A stretch of DNA of 64,000 nucleotides, taken from the NCBI GenBank assembly GCA_021604865.1, contig BQJU01000019.1, positions 49,506 to 113,505 on the forward strand, in the 5' to 3' direction. Within the stretch, counting starts at the first letter, position 1. Every line of letters begins with the position of its first letter. The notes under the pieces are model-generated. The model had not been told where the DNA came from. It saw only the letters and a program-made list of their open reading frames with translations, and ran no database searches. This document shows positions 24,701-32,153 of this stretch, piece by piece. The translations under genes were made by a program, and so were the position numbers. This stretch comes from Saprospiraceae bacterium (GTDB lineage Bacteria > Bacteroidota > Bacteroidia > Chitinophagales > Saprospiraceae).

Positions 24701-27547
24701 TTTATCCACATTAGCATCGTTGGCGGACAGCCGGATTATACCATTAGCTGGTCAGGGCCAACTTCTGGAAGTACAACCATCAGTGGCATTGGATACGATA
24801 TACAAAATCTGATGCCTGGTGATTATACCATTGAGGTTACCGATGCGAATGGTTGTAGTACTCCTGCTTCTGTCACGCTGAATAGCCCGGAAGGAAGTCT
24901 TGATGTCGATTTGACTGCTTATAATGGTCCTTGTGGTGGACTGGGTAATATATGGTTGGACTTCAATAATGGCACAGCAACTTATACCATTACCTGGACC
25001 GGACCGGTGAACGGTTCACACACGACCAATGAAAATTTCTATGATATCCTGAATCTGCCTACGGGTACTTATACCATTACGATCACGGATATCAATGGTT
25101 GTATATTTACCGAAATTGTCACTATTACCACAATAAGCGATAACCTGAGTGCAACACTTACAGCAAGTAACGGTGGATGTGGCGTGCCCGGCTCGATTAT
25201 TATCAATATGGTTGGCGGAACGGCACCATACAACATTTCCTGGTCGAGTTCTAATTCTTCCGGAACACAGTATACAAGTACCAACGTCTATACATTGTAC
25301 AACCTGCCTACAGGCATTTATGAGGTGACGATTACCGATGTCAATGACTGTGAAGAAATTCTGAGTATACAAATTCTGAATAGCTCAACTACCTTGGCTG
25401 TTCATCCAACAGTTGTACATCCAACCTGTTCTCAATCTGGAGCAATTGGCCTTGTGATTAATGGCGGAACACCTTACTTCCATATCAGCTGGTCAGGACC
25501 ACAAAGTGGGTCTGTTGACGTAGATGACAATAATTATGTCATTGCCAACCTGAGTGGAGGCACTTACACGGTAACTGCGACTGATGATAATGGTTGTTCC
25601 TGGACACAATCCATTTATCTCGATAGCTCAACGGATACCCCAATGGTGGACTTCAACTATTCTGCGACCAATCTGAGTGTGAGTTTCACCAACTTATTGG
25701 CCGTAGGTACCTATTATTGGAATTTCGGAGATGACAATACCTCTACTGACCAAGATCCTATCCATACTTATGAAACGCCAGGTACTTATCAGGTTTGCCT
25801 GACCGTAACCAATGTATGCGGGACAGAAACCCATTGCGAGGATGTCACGGTAACCATGCCAGGAAGTATCGTAATGCTGGATGTAGGAGAAGCTGCAGGA
25901 GCTTCTGGTTCAACCGTACAGGTTCCTGTTTACATTTACAATTGTAACCTGATGGTTTCTCTGGCAGGATCGCTTGAATTGGAAAACAGTACCATAGCTA
26001 CAATCGTTGGTGTGAATCCGGGTATGATTACCCCACAATACAATGCTGCCAACTCAACATTCAACTTCTACAGCAATACGGGACAGGGTGTTAATTTACA
26101 GACTGGTGATATTCTCTTTTACCTTTCTGTTCAGCTTGCCGGGAATGGCGGAGCAGAATCTGATATTATGTTGTCAGATAGCCCACTGACCATTGAAGTT
26201 GGAGGCATGAATGGTAATGTACCTACAGTGCTTCCGCATACCACACTGGGTGGCCACGTGTCCATTGCTACTACTGGGGCTATCATTGGTACAGTAGAAA
26301 CTTGGCAGGGAGAAGCCCTTGCAAATACGAATATCCATATCGAAGGCAACAACACCAATTTGGCAGAAGTGACCAACACTTTCGGAACTTATACAATGCC
26401 AAATTTACCGCTGGGTGAAATGTATACCATTTCCGCCGATCGCAATATGGCGCCAAGCAATGGGCTATCGACCTATGCTTTGTTTATCGGTCAGCGTTTC
26501 ATCCTGGGTATGGAGCCTGCACAGATTTATTCTCCATACCAGATTATTGCCGGTGATGCCAACTGTAATAATGGTTTCACTACCCTGGATTTATTTATCA
26601 TTCAGCAGTTAATCATTGGGGCTACTGACAATTTTGCACAATGTCCATCCTGGGTATTTGTTGAAGGCGGCAATACGATGCCTGATGTCTTTGATGCCTA
26701 CAATGTATTCCCTTACAGCAATCAATCTACCATGATGGTGATGCATGATACCAGTGTCAATTTCATTGGTGTGAAAGTAGGGGATATCCTCGGCGATGCA
26801 AGTCCTGATCCGTTCGCTGATGAAGAGGTTGATGATCGCAATGATGAGGAATTGAACTGGCACACCAGCAATCAGCAAATTGCTGCCGGTGAGTATTTTG
26901 ATATTCCTGTGACCAGCAGCAACTTTGATGCCGTGGTGAGTTATCAATCAGGTATTTCCTTCCCTACTGACCGGATGAGCTTTGCAGAATTCCTGCCTGG
27001 TGAATCCGCTGGATTATCCAATGTTGTTGTTGGTACCTCCAACGTAGATGAAGGGGAGTTGCGCCTGAGTTGGTTCAACATTGACGGCAATGAATACACC
27101 GCTAGTACGAATGAAGTGCTCTTTACCCTACGGTTCCGGGCCGAAACGGATATTGATGACCTGAACGGGCTATTTACCGTTAGTGATCGTTTCATCCGTC
27201 CTGAAGCCCACAACCAATTAGGAGAAGCACGGGATATCGTTATTGAAATTACGGAGCTGTCTACCGATACGGAAACGGAAGAGGCAATGGGTTATCGCTT
27301 GTATCAAAACCGTCCTAACCCATTTAATCACACTACAACGATCCGCTTTGATTTGCCGCAATCCATGGATATCGTCCTTACTATTCACGATAACCTGGGT
27401 CGGGTAATCAAGGAAATAAAGGGTGGTTTTATTACGGGTAAGAATGAGGTAACACTTGAGGATCTTCATCTGGAAGGCGGGGTATATTATTATACCTTAA
27501 AAGCCGGTAATTTTGCGGATACCAAGAGTATGGTTATACTCAAGTAA
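18722..27547 (+). CDS. Giant modular T9SS surface adhesin (Kazal, SprB repeats, PKD, type A sorting domain)
   Basis: A 2,941-residue secreted protein. Order by residue: signal peptide (1-26); dockerin-like Ca sites (DINNSGKVTGTDLL, DADGNGKISDADM, about 33-105); cohesin-like beta domain (130-280); four Kazal-like domains (283-485; CGCNGVTYxNxC pattern); two PPC-like domains (490-745); 19 SprB repeats (750-2305); PKD domain (WNFGDDNTSTDQDPIHTYE, 2310-2380); cohesin-like domain (2380-2515); carboxypeptidase-regulatory-like domain; second dockerin-like motif (GDANCNNGFTTLDLF); a third cohesin-like domain; and a T9SS type A C-terminal domain (YQNRPNPFNHTTTIRFDLP through MVILK). It should be exported by Sec, translocated by T9SS and attached to the surface. 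A companion cargo protein and a PorP/SprF gene follow. Confidence 0.9.
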   Translation: MNMSKTFTLNFYVLFFFLGLTQTLQGQMVWPGDINNSGKVTGTDLLYWGVAYNAVGPQRPNASSTWQAQPMGTAWGQTLPNGLNYAYVDADGNGKISDADMTNGIEENFHQIHGFVAPDNFPGEGIWGINPLLSLNTPVDQVTPGTQIDFEVRLGTNALPVSNFYGIVFTINYSSQLIQGTPTFEKAPNWWISPAAGSARFMTHHNADEGTLEVAITRINQTNISGSGVIGTFSVTIANINASNLPAQLEVILDDMMVVDNQMNVTRLAAGNIRVGISGSLTTTDCPTFVDPVCTPNGVTYLNSCWAEADGQSVYTSGTCFGDCIDPWAIDAVPDCDDNYEPVCGCNGVTYINECYAEEAGLLSFTPGPCNGNSNCYEPTLVLTSAGTELNEDNGEISIICPTNYQPVCGCNDVTYNNACEAEASGISFYTQGICNNNCVDASEMDPDAVCPTVYDPVCGCNGVTYSNECFADAAGVLSYTSGPCGGTSPWCAEAIPIQCGDFLNFETSIGFGNQITNYPGCSPYAFLGPEKVYVLNKTTAGDLQIGLEIITPSLDLDLFLLTGDCNQVTCLRSSTTNNLITNNEGIILEDAPIGIYYIVVDGQFPIAAGAYRMEVNCGYLDCSDAQALTCGQTYQGNNINGNDDVSLYGCGNVLNVENNGPEVVHTFTVTSAGPVDIYLNNLSANLELFLLRSCDRGDCIDYSQNSGNGNEHINAYLSPGTYYVVVDGYNGATSNYNLLVNCTSYCNFGLEDADVTSADCGHSNGSITVSSWGGNPGFLVYYSGPVSGSFYTQSNTSTIHNLPAGTYTVTKVDANGCVDTITVLVPGNGGLEVYLSDSNASCGSGGSIAVNILNGQAPYTVYVSGTVNTTLTSYTSSFNIPNLPAGPYTIQVIDAYGCSSYHTITIDQSGGSFNFNGTPYGGDCGELGYIHIETWGGGGPFNIHVAGPVSGSATSNSPSFNIINLPGGTYTVTVEAGNGCAHSEIIIVPGGGSLDVSATTNPGSCTQPGSITINIDGGSPAYTVSWSGPVNGSQVTNNATYVINNLPSGYYSITVEDGSGCSDYQVVSLENESGSLALYVIPLPGDCGQYGALWLDIVHGAGPYHLTWSGPVSGSTTTYNLGLDIPNLPCGTYTLTLTDNNNCTTIQTVILPCGGDLDVDVSATPGDCGQPGSISVHVSGGEPNYLISWSGPSSGSVLVNSSNYVIPNLPSGNYTINVTDANGCTDSDAITLNNAEGGSLSLEAEPLSGNCNQLGGIWLDIIGGSAPYYVSWTGPQNGSQTTNNNGLAIQNLPAGNYVVSVTDYHDCSGSVTVYVSVEESDLYISSDAVNGVCGQNGSIWIDIYGSTGPYTITWTGPSSGSVTINEDYYNIPNLPGGDYSITVTDGVGCSVSRTHNIYIYESDLYISADVVNGVCGQYGSIWIDIYQSEGPYTISWIGPVSGSVTINVDYYSIQNLPGGSYSITVTDGDGCSVTQTRSVYIYESDLYISTDASNGECGQNGSIWVDIYDSEGPYTISWSGPVSGSVTITEDYYSIPNLPGGDYIVTVTDDNGCSVSNSLNIYIYESDLYISADVVNGECGQNGAIWIDIYQSEGPYTISWVGPVSNSVTITEDYYSIPNLPAGTYSITVTDGNGCSVGQTRTVFIYESDLYISTDASNGICGQNGSIWVDIYDSEGPYTISWSGPVSGSVTITEDYYNIPDLPGGDYTVTVTDGNGCSVSDTLNIYIYDGDVEIHASLIYNECGQYNTIWVDIIGGEGPYIIMWTGPESGTETPPGNSLEIMDLPPGTYTIKVTDVNGCMDTVEITVYPAPMEMLHLTVVNGLCGENGAIEVTITGGTPDYQIGWAGPSSGSTTISDTSYTISDLPAGNYTVTLQDANGCTDVEVAVLTNAENSVDIYTTGTNGICDENGSIDVEISGGSPSYTINWSGPESGSTTVNTSEYEIPDLPSGTYTITVEDANGCVDSSTEIITVAENNIEVVGVATIGDCGEDGFIHISIVGGQPDYTISWSGPTSGSTTISGIGYDIQNLMPGDYTIEVTDANGCSTPASVTLNSPEGSLDVDLTAYNGPCGGLGNIWLDFNNGTATYTITWTGPVNGSHTTNENFYDILNLPTGTYTITITDINGCIFTEIVTITTISDNLSATLTASNGGCGVPGSIIINMVGGTAPYNISWSSSNSSGTQYTSTNVYTLYNLPTGIYEVTITDVNDCEEILSIQILNSSTTLAVHPTVVHPTCSQSGAIGLVINGGTPYFHISWSGPQSGSVDVDDNNYVIANLSGGTYTVTATDDNGCSWTQSIYLDSSTDTPMVDFNYSATNLSVSFTNLLAVGTYYWNFGDDNTSTDQDPIHTYETPGTYQVCLTVTNVCGTETHCEDVTVTMPGSIVMLDVGEAAGASGSTVQVPVYIYNCNLMVSLAGSLELENSTIATIVGVNPGMITPQYNAANSTFNFYSNTGQGVNLQTGDILFYLSVQLAGNGGAESDIMLSDSPLTIEVGGMNGNVPTVLPHTTLGGHVSIATTGAIIGTVETWQGEALANTNIHIEGNNTNLAEVTNTFGTYTMPNLPLGEMYTISADRNMAPSNGLSTYALFIGQRFILGMEPAQIYSPYQIIAGDANCNNGFTTLDLFIIQQLIIGATDNFAQCPSWVFVEGGNTMPDVFDAYNVFPYSNQSTMMVMHDTSVNFIGVKVGDILGDASPDPFADEEVDDRNDEELNWHTSNQQIAAGEYFDIPVTSSNFDAVVSYQSGISFPTDRMSFAEFLPGESAGLSNVVVGTSNVDEGELRLSWFNIDGNEYTASTNEVLFTLRFRAETDIDDLNGLFTVSDRFIRPEAHNQLGEARDIVIEITELSTDTETEEAMGYRLYQNRPNPFNHTTTIRFDLPQSMDIVLTIHDNLGRVIKEIKGGFITGKNEVTLEDLHLEGGVYYYTLKAGNFADTKSMVILK
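22679..23908 (+). repeat. Five tandem 246-bp repeats inside the adhesin gene
   Basis: Each unit begins with codons for ESDLYIS, at 22679, 22925, 23171, 23417 and 23663; each is exactly 246 bp (82 residues). Units 2 and 4 share SADVVNG and IYQSEGPYTISW; units 3 and 5 share STDASNG and IYDSEGPYTISWSGP. The pattern indicates amplification of a two-unit block of 492 bp. The neighbouring SprB repeats vary in length and sequence. Confidence 0.9.
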
Positions 27548-27558
27548 GCATATAGTTC

Positions 27559-27629
27559 GTTCCCCTTTCGGGAACATGTTAGATATAAATAAGCCTGGAT
27601 GTTCTCTTTCGAGGATGTCCAGGCTTTTT
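27559..27629 (+). terminator. Two hairpins, the second a strong intrinsic terminator
   Basis: GTTCCC (27559-27564) pairs with GGGAAC (27570-27575). AAGCCTGGA (27591-27599) pairs with TCCAGGCTT (27618-27626), followed by a T-run. The second should end most adhesin transcripts, so the next genes may be read only by read-through or from their own promoter. Confidence 0.75.
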
Positions 27630-27648
27630 AAGGAATCACATACAACTT

Positions 27649-29553
27649 ATGGGAAAATTAACATCAATCCTGCTATTGCTTTTAGTAGGAGGCTTACCAC
27701 TTTTAAACGGTCAGAGTCTGCGCTTGAGCCTGCCTCAGGAATCTGTTTCATCTGGTGAATCCGTTCGCCTTGATATTACCACCGAAGGATTCGACTCTAT
27801 TGTCAGCATGCAATTTTCCATCAATTGGGATCAAACCGTGCTTGAATACTTATCTCATGAACCGGTAGACCTCAATACCGTTGCGATTGGTGATTTTCAG
27901 GCTGATCAAGGAGAATTGCGATTATCCTGGTTCGGGCCTGGTGGCGAAGGAGTCAGTTTACCAGATGGCAGTTCTATCGTGGCCATACATTTTAACGCCA
28001 TTGGCAATACTGGAGACTCTACAACGGTTGCCATTACGGATAACCCTTTGGCTATCCAGATTTTTCAGGAAAGCGACACTCCTGGGTTTTTCGATTCGGT
28101 CATGCTGGTACAAGATACTGGGCTAGTCAGGATTGTAGAGGCTGGTGAATTTACTTATCAGGTGAATTCCGTCAGTTGTAATGGTGGCGCCAACGGTTCG
28201 ATACAAACCAGCATCGCCAATGCCAATGAATATACTTATTCCTGGACGGGACCAGAGGGCTTCACCTCCGACACTGCCGATATCAACAATCTGATTTCCG
28301 GTACTTACAGCTTAACAGTCACAGACATTGATGGGGCAGTCATTTTTTCGGAGACAATCACCATTCTACAACCGCCGCCGCTGGAATTAAACAACCTGGA
28401 ACTAACTGAAGCAGATTGCACTGTTGGCGATGGAGCAGCCAGTTTCACCATCACGGGGGGGACCTCACCCTATACCTATGATATTGGCGACGGGCCCGCA
28501 AATGAACCTTCCTTTTCCGAGTTAAATCCAGGAGATTATTTTCTGACGGTAACTGACGGTAACAACTGTTTGTTGATCGATACCTTTACCATAACATCCA
28601 CCAATGGGCCACAGATAGACCTGGGAGAGGATTTGGTGTTGTGTGGAGGAGAAAGTCAGGAGCTAAACCCTGGCCAACATAGTAGCTATTTGTGGTCAAA
28701 CGGAGCCACTACCCCCACCCTTACCGTAAGTACTCCGGGTATTTATAGTGTTACGGTAACTAATGCCCTCAATTGCGAGGCTTCTGCTCAAGTAAATGTT
28801 ATGAACTCTCCCAATGCCACCGTGGTGGTTGAAAATGATTTTCTTGATCTGTGTATGGGAGACAGCTTGCAACTAGTCATTTCAGGTGGAGATACTTACC
28901 GCTGGATTGACCCGACCAATACTTTAAGTGCTCTGGAGATACCCAATCCAATTGCTTTTCCGGAGGCAACAACAATGTATACCGTCATTGCCGAAAACAG
29001 CTGCAACGCTGATACAGCCGACCTGGAAGTCATTGTTTTTCCAGTGCTTGCCACTGCAGGTCAAGACACCTGTATTGCAGAAGGAGGGGTCGTAAAATTT
29101 GCTGCACAAGGCGGTGTAATCTACGAATGGGCGCAAGCGACCTACCCTGTTAGCGACACCTCTATCCCTGATCCGGTGGCAGAACCTCTCGATAGTACAT
29201 TATACATGGTTTCCATTACAGATATAAATGGTTGTGTGCTACAAGATTCTGTCATTGTGCTAGTAGCATCAGACCCGGTGAGCAGCATCAAAGCCTATAA
29301 CCTAATCACACCAAATGGGGATGGTAAAAACGACGTATTGGAATTCACCAGCCTCAGTAAGTTTGGTGAAAATTCTCTAAAAATATATAACCGCTGGGGC
29401 GATCTGATTTTCCAAAAGGTCAATTATCAATCGGATGATGAACGTTTCGATGGCAATTATAAAAACCAGCCTTTACCCGCTGGTAATTATTATTACGTAC
29501 TGGCCTTCAGAAGTGGCGAAATCAAACAAAAACTGACCATCATCAGGGAATGA
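27649..29553 (+). CDS. T9SS cargo protein with cohesin-like domain, SprB-like repeats and type B sorting domain
   Basis: A 634-residue secreted protein. It has a signal peptide (1-21, ending LNGQ), a cohesin-like beta domain (22-165: VSSGESVRLDI, FSINWDQTVLEYLS, GELRLSWFGP), two SprB-like repeats (170-325: CNGGANGSI, YSWTGPEGF, SYLTVTD-type ends), Ig/PKD-like regions (325-540), and a gliding-motility-type C-terminal domain (NLITPNGDGKNDVLEF, IYNRWGDLIF, PLPAGNYYYVL), which is the type B sorting signal of T9SS. Type B cargo commonly depends on a PorP/SprF protein, and one follows directly. The cohesin-like domain resembles the last such domain of the giant adhesin (both contain GELRLSWF). Confidence 0.88.
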   Translation: MGKLTSILLLLLVGGLPLLNGQSLRLSLPQESVSSGESVRLDITTEGFDSIVSMQFSINWDQTVLEYLSHEPVDLNTVAIGDFQADQGELRLSWFGPGGEGVSLPDGSSIVAIHFNAIGNTGDSTTVAITDNPLAIQIFQESDTPGFFDSVMLVQDTGLVRIVEAGEFTYQVNSVSCNGGANGSIQTSIANANEYTYSWTGPEGFTSDTADINNLISGTYSLTVTDIDGAVIFSETITILQPPPLELNNLELTEADCTVGDGAASFTITGGTSPYTYDIGDGPANEPSFSELNPGDYFLTVTDGNNCLLIDTFTITSTNGPQIDLGEDLVLCGGESQELNPGQHSSYLWSNGATTPTLTVSTPGIYSVTVTNALNCEASAQVNVMNSPNATVVVENDFLDLCMGDSLQLVISGGDTYRWIDPTNTLSALEIPNPIAFPEATTMYTVIAENSCNADTADLEVIVFPVLATAGQDTCIAEGGVVKFAAQGGVIYEWAQATYPVSDTSIPDPVAEPLDSTLYMVSITDINGCVLQDSVIVLVASDPVSSIKAYNLITPNGDGKNDVLEFTSLSKFGENSLKIYNRWGDLIFQKVNYQSDDERFDGNYKNQPLPAGNYYYVLAFRSGEIKQKLTIIRE

Positions 29554-29615
29554 TTTGCCCATACTACAGCTGCAATGTCCAGCCAATTTCATTTGATCCA
29601 AAGAAAAAAATCCTT

Positions 29616-30578
29616 ATGAAAAAACGTATACTTCAATCACTGCTTTCAACCTTCAAGAGCTCAATTCTATTTCTTTTTTTATTTCCTATTTGCCTCTTTG
29701 GTCAGCAACTACCAGACCGTAGTGCCTTCACAGAAACGGATTTTATTTGGAATCCGGCAATGACTGCCGTTTATGACTATTGGGAAGCGGGTGCCTCCTA
29801 TCGCCAGCAATGGATTGGATTTGAAGATGCTCCGTCAACAGCTACACTTAATTTTCAATATCCCTTCTTTAAGCAAAATTTCAGTCTTGGTGGTTTTTTT
29901 ATGCATGACAATATAAGTCCTATCCAGTCAAATACCTTCGCGATGACCTATGCCTACAAAATCAAGTTAAAACGAAGTGGAACGGATCAATTGTCTATTG
30001 GTATCATGGGTATGTTAAACCACATGTTTCTCGACGGGTTGGAAGTGGTTGTTAAGGATGAAGATGACGAATTTTTGCCCGGAGCTGAGGGAAATAAATT
30101 TTCACCCAATTTGGGTATTGGTGCCTTTTATACCAGCTATGCTGAAGATGATTTTGAGGAAAGCTACTTTTTTGCTGGTATTGGTATCAACCAGGTCTTG
30201 CCAGGAAATCTAATTTTCGACGAAACAGGTAGCCCGGCCAACATCAAAAGAGCCATTCATGGCAATGCAATTATCGGATATCGTTCTATTGAAGAGGATA
30301 TGTATATTGAACCGTCGCTCTGGGTCAATTATAGTGCTGTTAATTTACTGGATGCCAACATCAACCTCAAGATAGAAAAACACGAAGCCTTTTGGGCCAG
30401 CCTCAATCTGTCAACCAACAAAACCCTGGGTATTCAACTAGGTTTAATTCTCAATAAAGGATTAGTTCAAAATGGCAGTTTGCGCATGGGTACAATGGGT
30501 TCTTACAATATCGGTTCCTTCGGAAAAGCACGGGGTTTGGGTTACGAGTTTTATTTGGCCTATCGTTTTGAGCAGTAG
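29616..30578 (+). CDS. PorP/SprF family type IX secretion outer-membrane protein
   Basis: A 320-residue outer-membrane beta-barrel. It has a signal peptide (ending CLFGQQ), then PDRSAFTETDFIWNPAMTAV, which is the family N-terminus describing the NPA motif, followed by alternating beta strands and an aromatic C-terminus (FYLAYRFEQ). SprF of Flavobacterium johnsoniae is needed for secretion of the adhesin SprB; members next to a type B cargo gene are thought to be dedicated to it. ATG 29616 gives the signal peptide; the frame opens 66 nt earlier, overlapping the cargo stop, which suggests coupled expression. Confidence 0.9.
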   Translation: MKKRILQSLLSTFKSSILFLFLFPICLFGQQLPDRSAFTETDFIWNPAMTAVYDYWEAGASYRQQWIGFEDAPSTATLNFQYPFFKQNFSLGGFFMHDNISPIQSNTFAMTYAYKIKLKRSGTDQLSIGIMGMLNHMFLDGLEVVVKDEDDEFLPGAEGNKFSPNLGIGAFYTSYAEDDFEESYFFAGIGINQVLPGNLIFDETGSPANIKRAIHGNAIIGYRSIEEDMYIEPSLWVNYSAVNLLDANINLKIEKHEAFWASLNLSTNKTLGIQLGLILNKGLVQNGSLRMGTMGSYNIGSFGKARGLGYEFYLAYRFEQ

Positions 30579-30712
30579 CACCTGGTATTCTGATTTTTCA
30601 ATTGTACTTGCATAGTCGAAAATGACCAGCCAGTTGCTGTTTCTCTTTTGTCCTAAAAATTTAGCTTTAAGTCTTCTTCATCGGAATACTAATCTCTTTC
30701 CAACTGTATGTT

Positions 30713-30720
30713 TACCTTTG
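30713..30720 (+). promoter_or_regulatory. pssA -7 promoter box
   Basis: TACCTTTG matches TAnnTTTG and ends 14 nt before ATG 30735. It lies inside the longer possible frame from 30708, which argues for the shorter start. Confidence 0.55.
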
Positions 30721-30734
30721 CGGAAAGATTACCA

Positions 30735-31451
30735 ATGAAACAACAAATTCCCAACGCTATCACCTTGCTCAATTTGTTCTGTGGTTGTTGTGCCCTGGTC
30801 AACGTTTTCTACGGACATTTCATCTCTGTTTTCTGGTTTTTGTTTGTGGCCGGATTAGCCGATTATCTGGACGGGGCAGTAGCTCGTTGGTTGGGTGTAC
30901 ATTCTTCCTTGGGTAAAGAATTGGATTCTTTGGCGGACCTGGTCTCTTTTGGTGTAGTGCCCGGAGCCATTTTGTATATGCTGCTGACTGAAAATCCAGT
31001 TCCTGAGGTGGTCCCTCAATTAAATTGGATGGCAGCCCCAGCCTTTCTGGTCAGTATTTTTTCAGGCTTAAGGTTGGCAAAATTTAACCTGGACACCCGG
31101 CAAAGCGAAAACTTTATCGGTCTTTCCACACCTCCTGCTTGTCTATTTGTAACCGGTTTGATGTTGATCTACTATTACAACTCCTTTGGGATTGGACAAC
31201 AAATTGCTACACCTTGGGTTCTTTATCCTGTTATCCTTGTCTTGTCTTATTTGTTGGTTGCCGAAATTCCCATGTTTAGTTTCAAATTCAAGCAACTGAC
31301 CTGGTCAGGAAATGAGATTAGAATTACCTTTGCACTGCTTTCTATAGTACTATTGATTGTCTTGCGGGAAGCTGCATTTTCGCTGATCATCCTTTTGTAT
31401 ATCCTGGTGAATCTTTTTTTATTGGGAAAAAATTCAAAAATTCAATCCTGA
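30735..31451 (+). CDS. pssA: CDP-diacylglycerol-serine O-phosphatidyltransferase
   Basis: A 238-residue integral membrane enzyme that makes phosphatidylserine from CDP-diacylglycerol and serine, on the route to phosphatidylethanolamine. The CDP-alcohol phosphotransferase motif is clear: DGAVARWLG, then GKELDSLADLVSFGVVPG, with the spaced Asp residues that bind two metal ions. It begins with PNAITLLNLFCGCCALVN, typical for the short (type II) enzymes, and has about seven membrane segments. It is followed 27 bp later by rsmI, probably in the same transcript. Confidence 0.92.
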   Translation: MKQQIPNAITLLNLFCGCCALVNVFYGHFISVFWFLFVAGLADYLDGAVARWLGVHSSLGKELDSLADLVSFGVVPGAILYMLLTENPVPEVVPQLNWMAAPAFLVSIFSGLRLAKFNLDTRQSENFIGLSTPPACLFVTGLMLIYYYNSFGIGQQIATPWVLYPVILVLSYLLVAEIPMFSFKFKQLTWSGNEIRITFALLSIVLLIVLREAAFSLIILLYILVNLFLLGKNSKIQS

Positions 31452-31478
31452 AACTGATTGTTGAAATTGATACCGCCT

Positions 31479-32153
31479 ATGCTCTATCTCGTTCCTACTC
31501 CGATTGGTAACCTGGAAGATATGACCCTTCGGGCTATCAGGATTTTGAAGGAAGTCTCCTTGATACTTGCCGAAGATACCAGGACGAGTAAACGTTTATT
31601 GACCCATTATAACATTGAAACTTCCCTGCGTTCTTACCATGCCCACAACGAACACGCCATTACTGAATCTTTGGTGGACCAACTCGCCAATGGCACAGAA
31701 ATGGCGCTGGTTACAGATGCGGGAACACCTGGAATTTCTGATCCCGGTTTTTTACTGGTAAGAGCCTGTGTACAAAGAGGGGTCCGGGTGGAATGTTTAC
31801 CAGGAGCTACTGCCTTTGTGCCAGCCCTGGTTGCTTCCGGTATCCCTTGCGATCGTTTTCATTATGAAGGGTTCCTTCCCCACAAAAAAGGCAGGCTCAC
31901 CCGGCTTCAATATCTGGCAAGTCTCCCGCATACTTTTGTCCTCTATGAGTCGCCCTATCGTCTGGTCAAATGCCTTCAACAACTGGCCGAACACTGCGGT
32001 CCGGATCGACTGGCATGTGTATGTCGTGAACTCAGCAAAATACATGAAGAAGTACGCACCGATTCCTTGGAAAATCTCATTGCCCACTATGGTGCTCAGG
32101 CCAAAGTAAAAGGAGAAATCGTAATCGTGGTGAGTGAGATACAGGCTTCTTAA
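31479..32153 (+). CDS. rsmI: 16S rRNA 2'-O-methyltransferase (C1402)
   Basis: RsmI methylates the ribose of C1402 in the decoding centre of 16S rRNA. The 224-residue protein begins LYLVPTPIGNLEDMTLRAIR and has the SAM-site motifs ILAEDTRTSKRLL, ALVTDAGTPGISDPGFLLV and CLPGATAFVPALVASGI, followed by FEGFLPHKKGR-like YEGFLPHKKGR. Length is typical of members without the C-terminal HTH. Its stop codon abuts the stop of the convergent permease gene with no gap, so there is no room for a separate terminator. Confidence 0.94.
   Translation: MLYLVPTPIGNLEDMTLRAIRILKEVSLILAEDTRTSKRLLTHYNIETSLRSYHAHNEHAITESLVDQLANGTEMALVTDAGTPGISDPGFLLVRACVQRGVRVECLPGATAFVPALVASGIPCDRFHYEGFLPHKKGRLTRLQYLASLPHTFVLYESPYRLVKCLQQLAEHCGPDRLACVCRELSKIHEEVRTDSLENLIAHYGAQAKVKGEIVIVVSEIQAS

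Noticed and set aside
20964..25640. Regular repeats that could suggest a CRISPR array
   Set aside because: The repeats are coding SprB modules of about 75-82 residues without unique spacers between short identical direct repeats.
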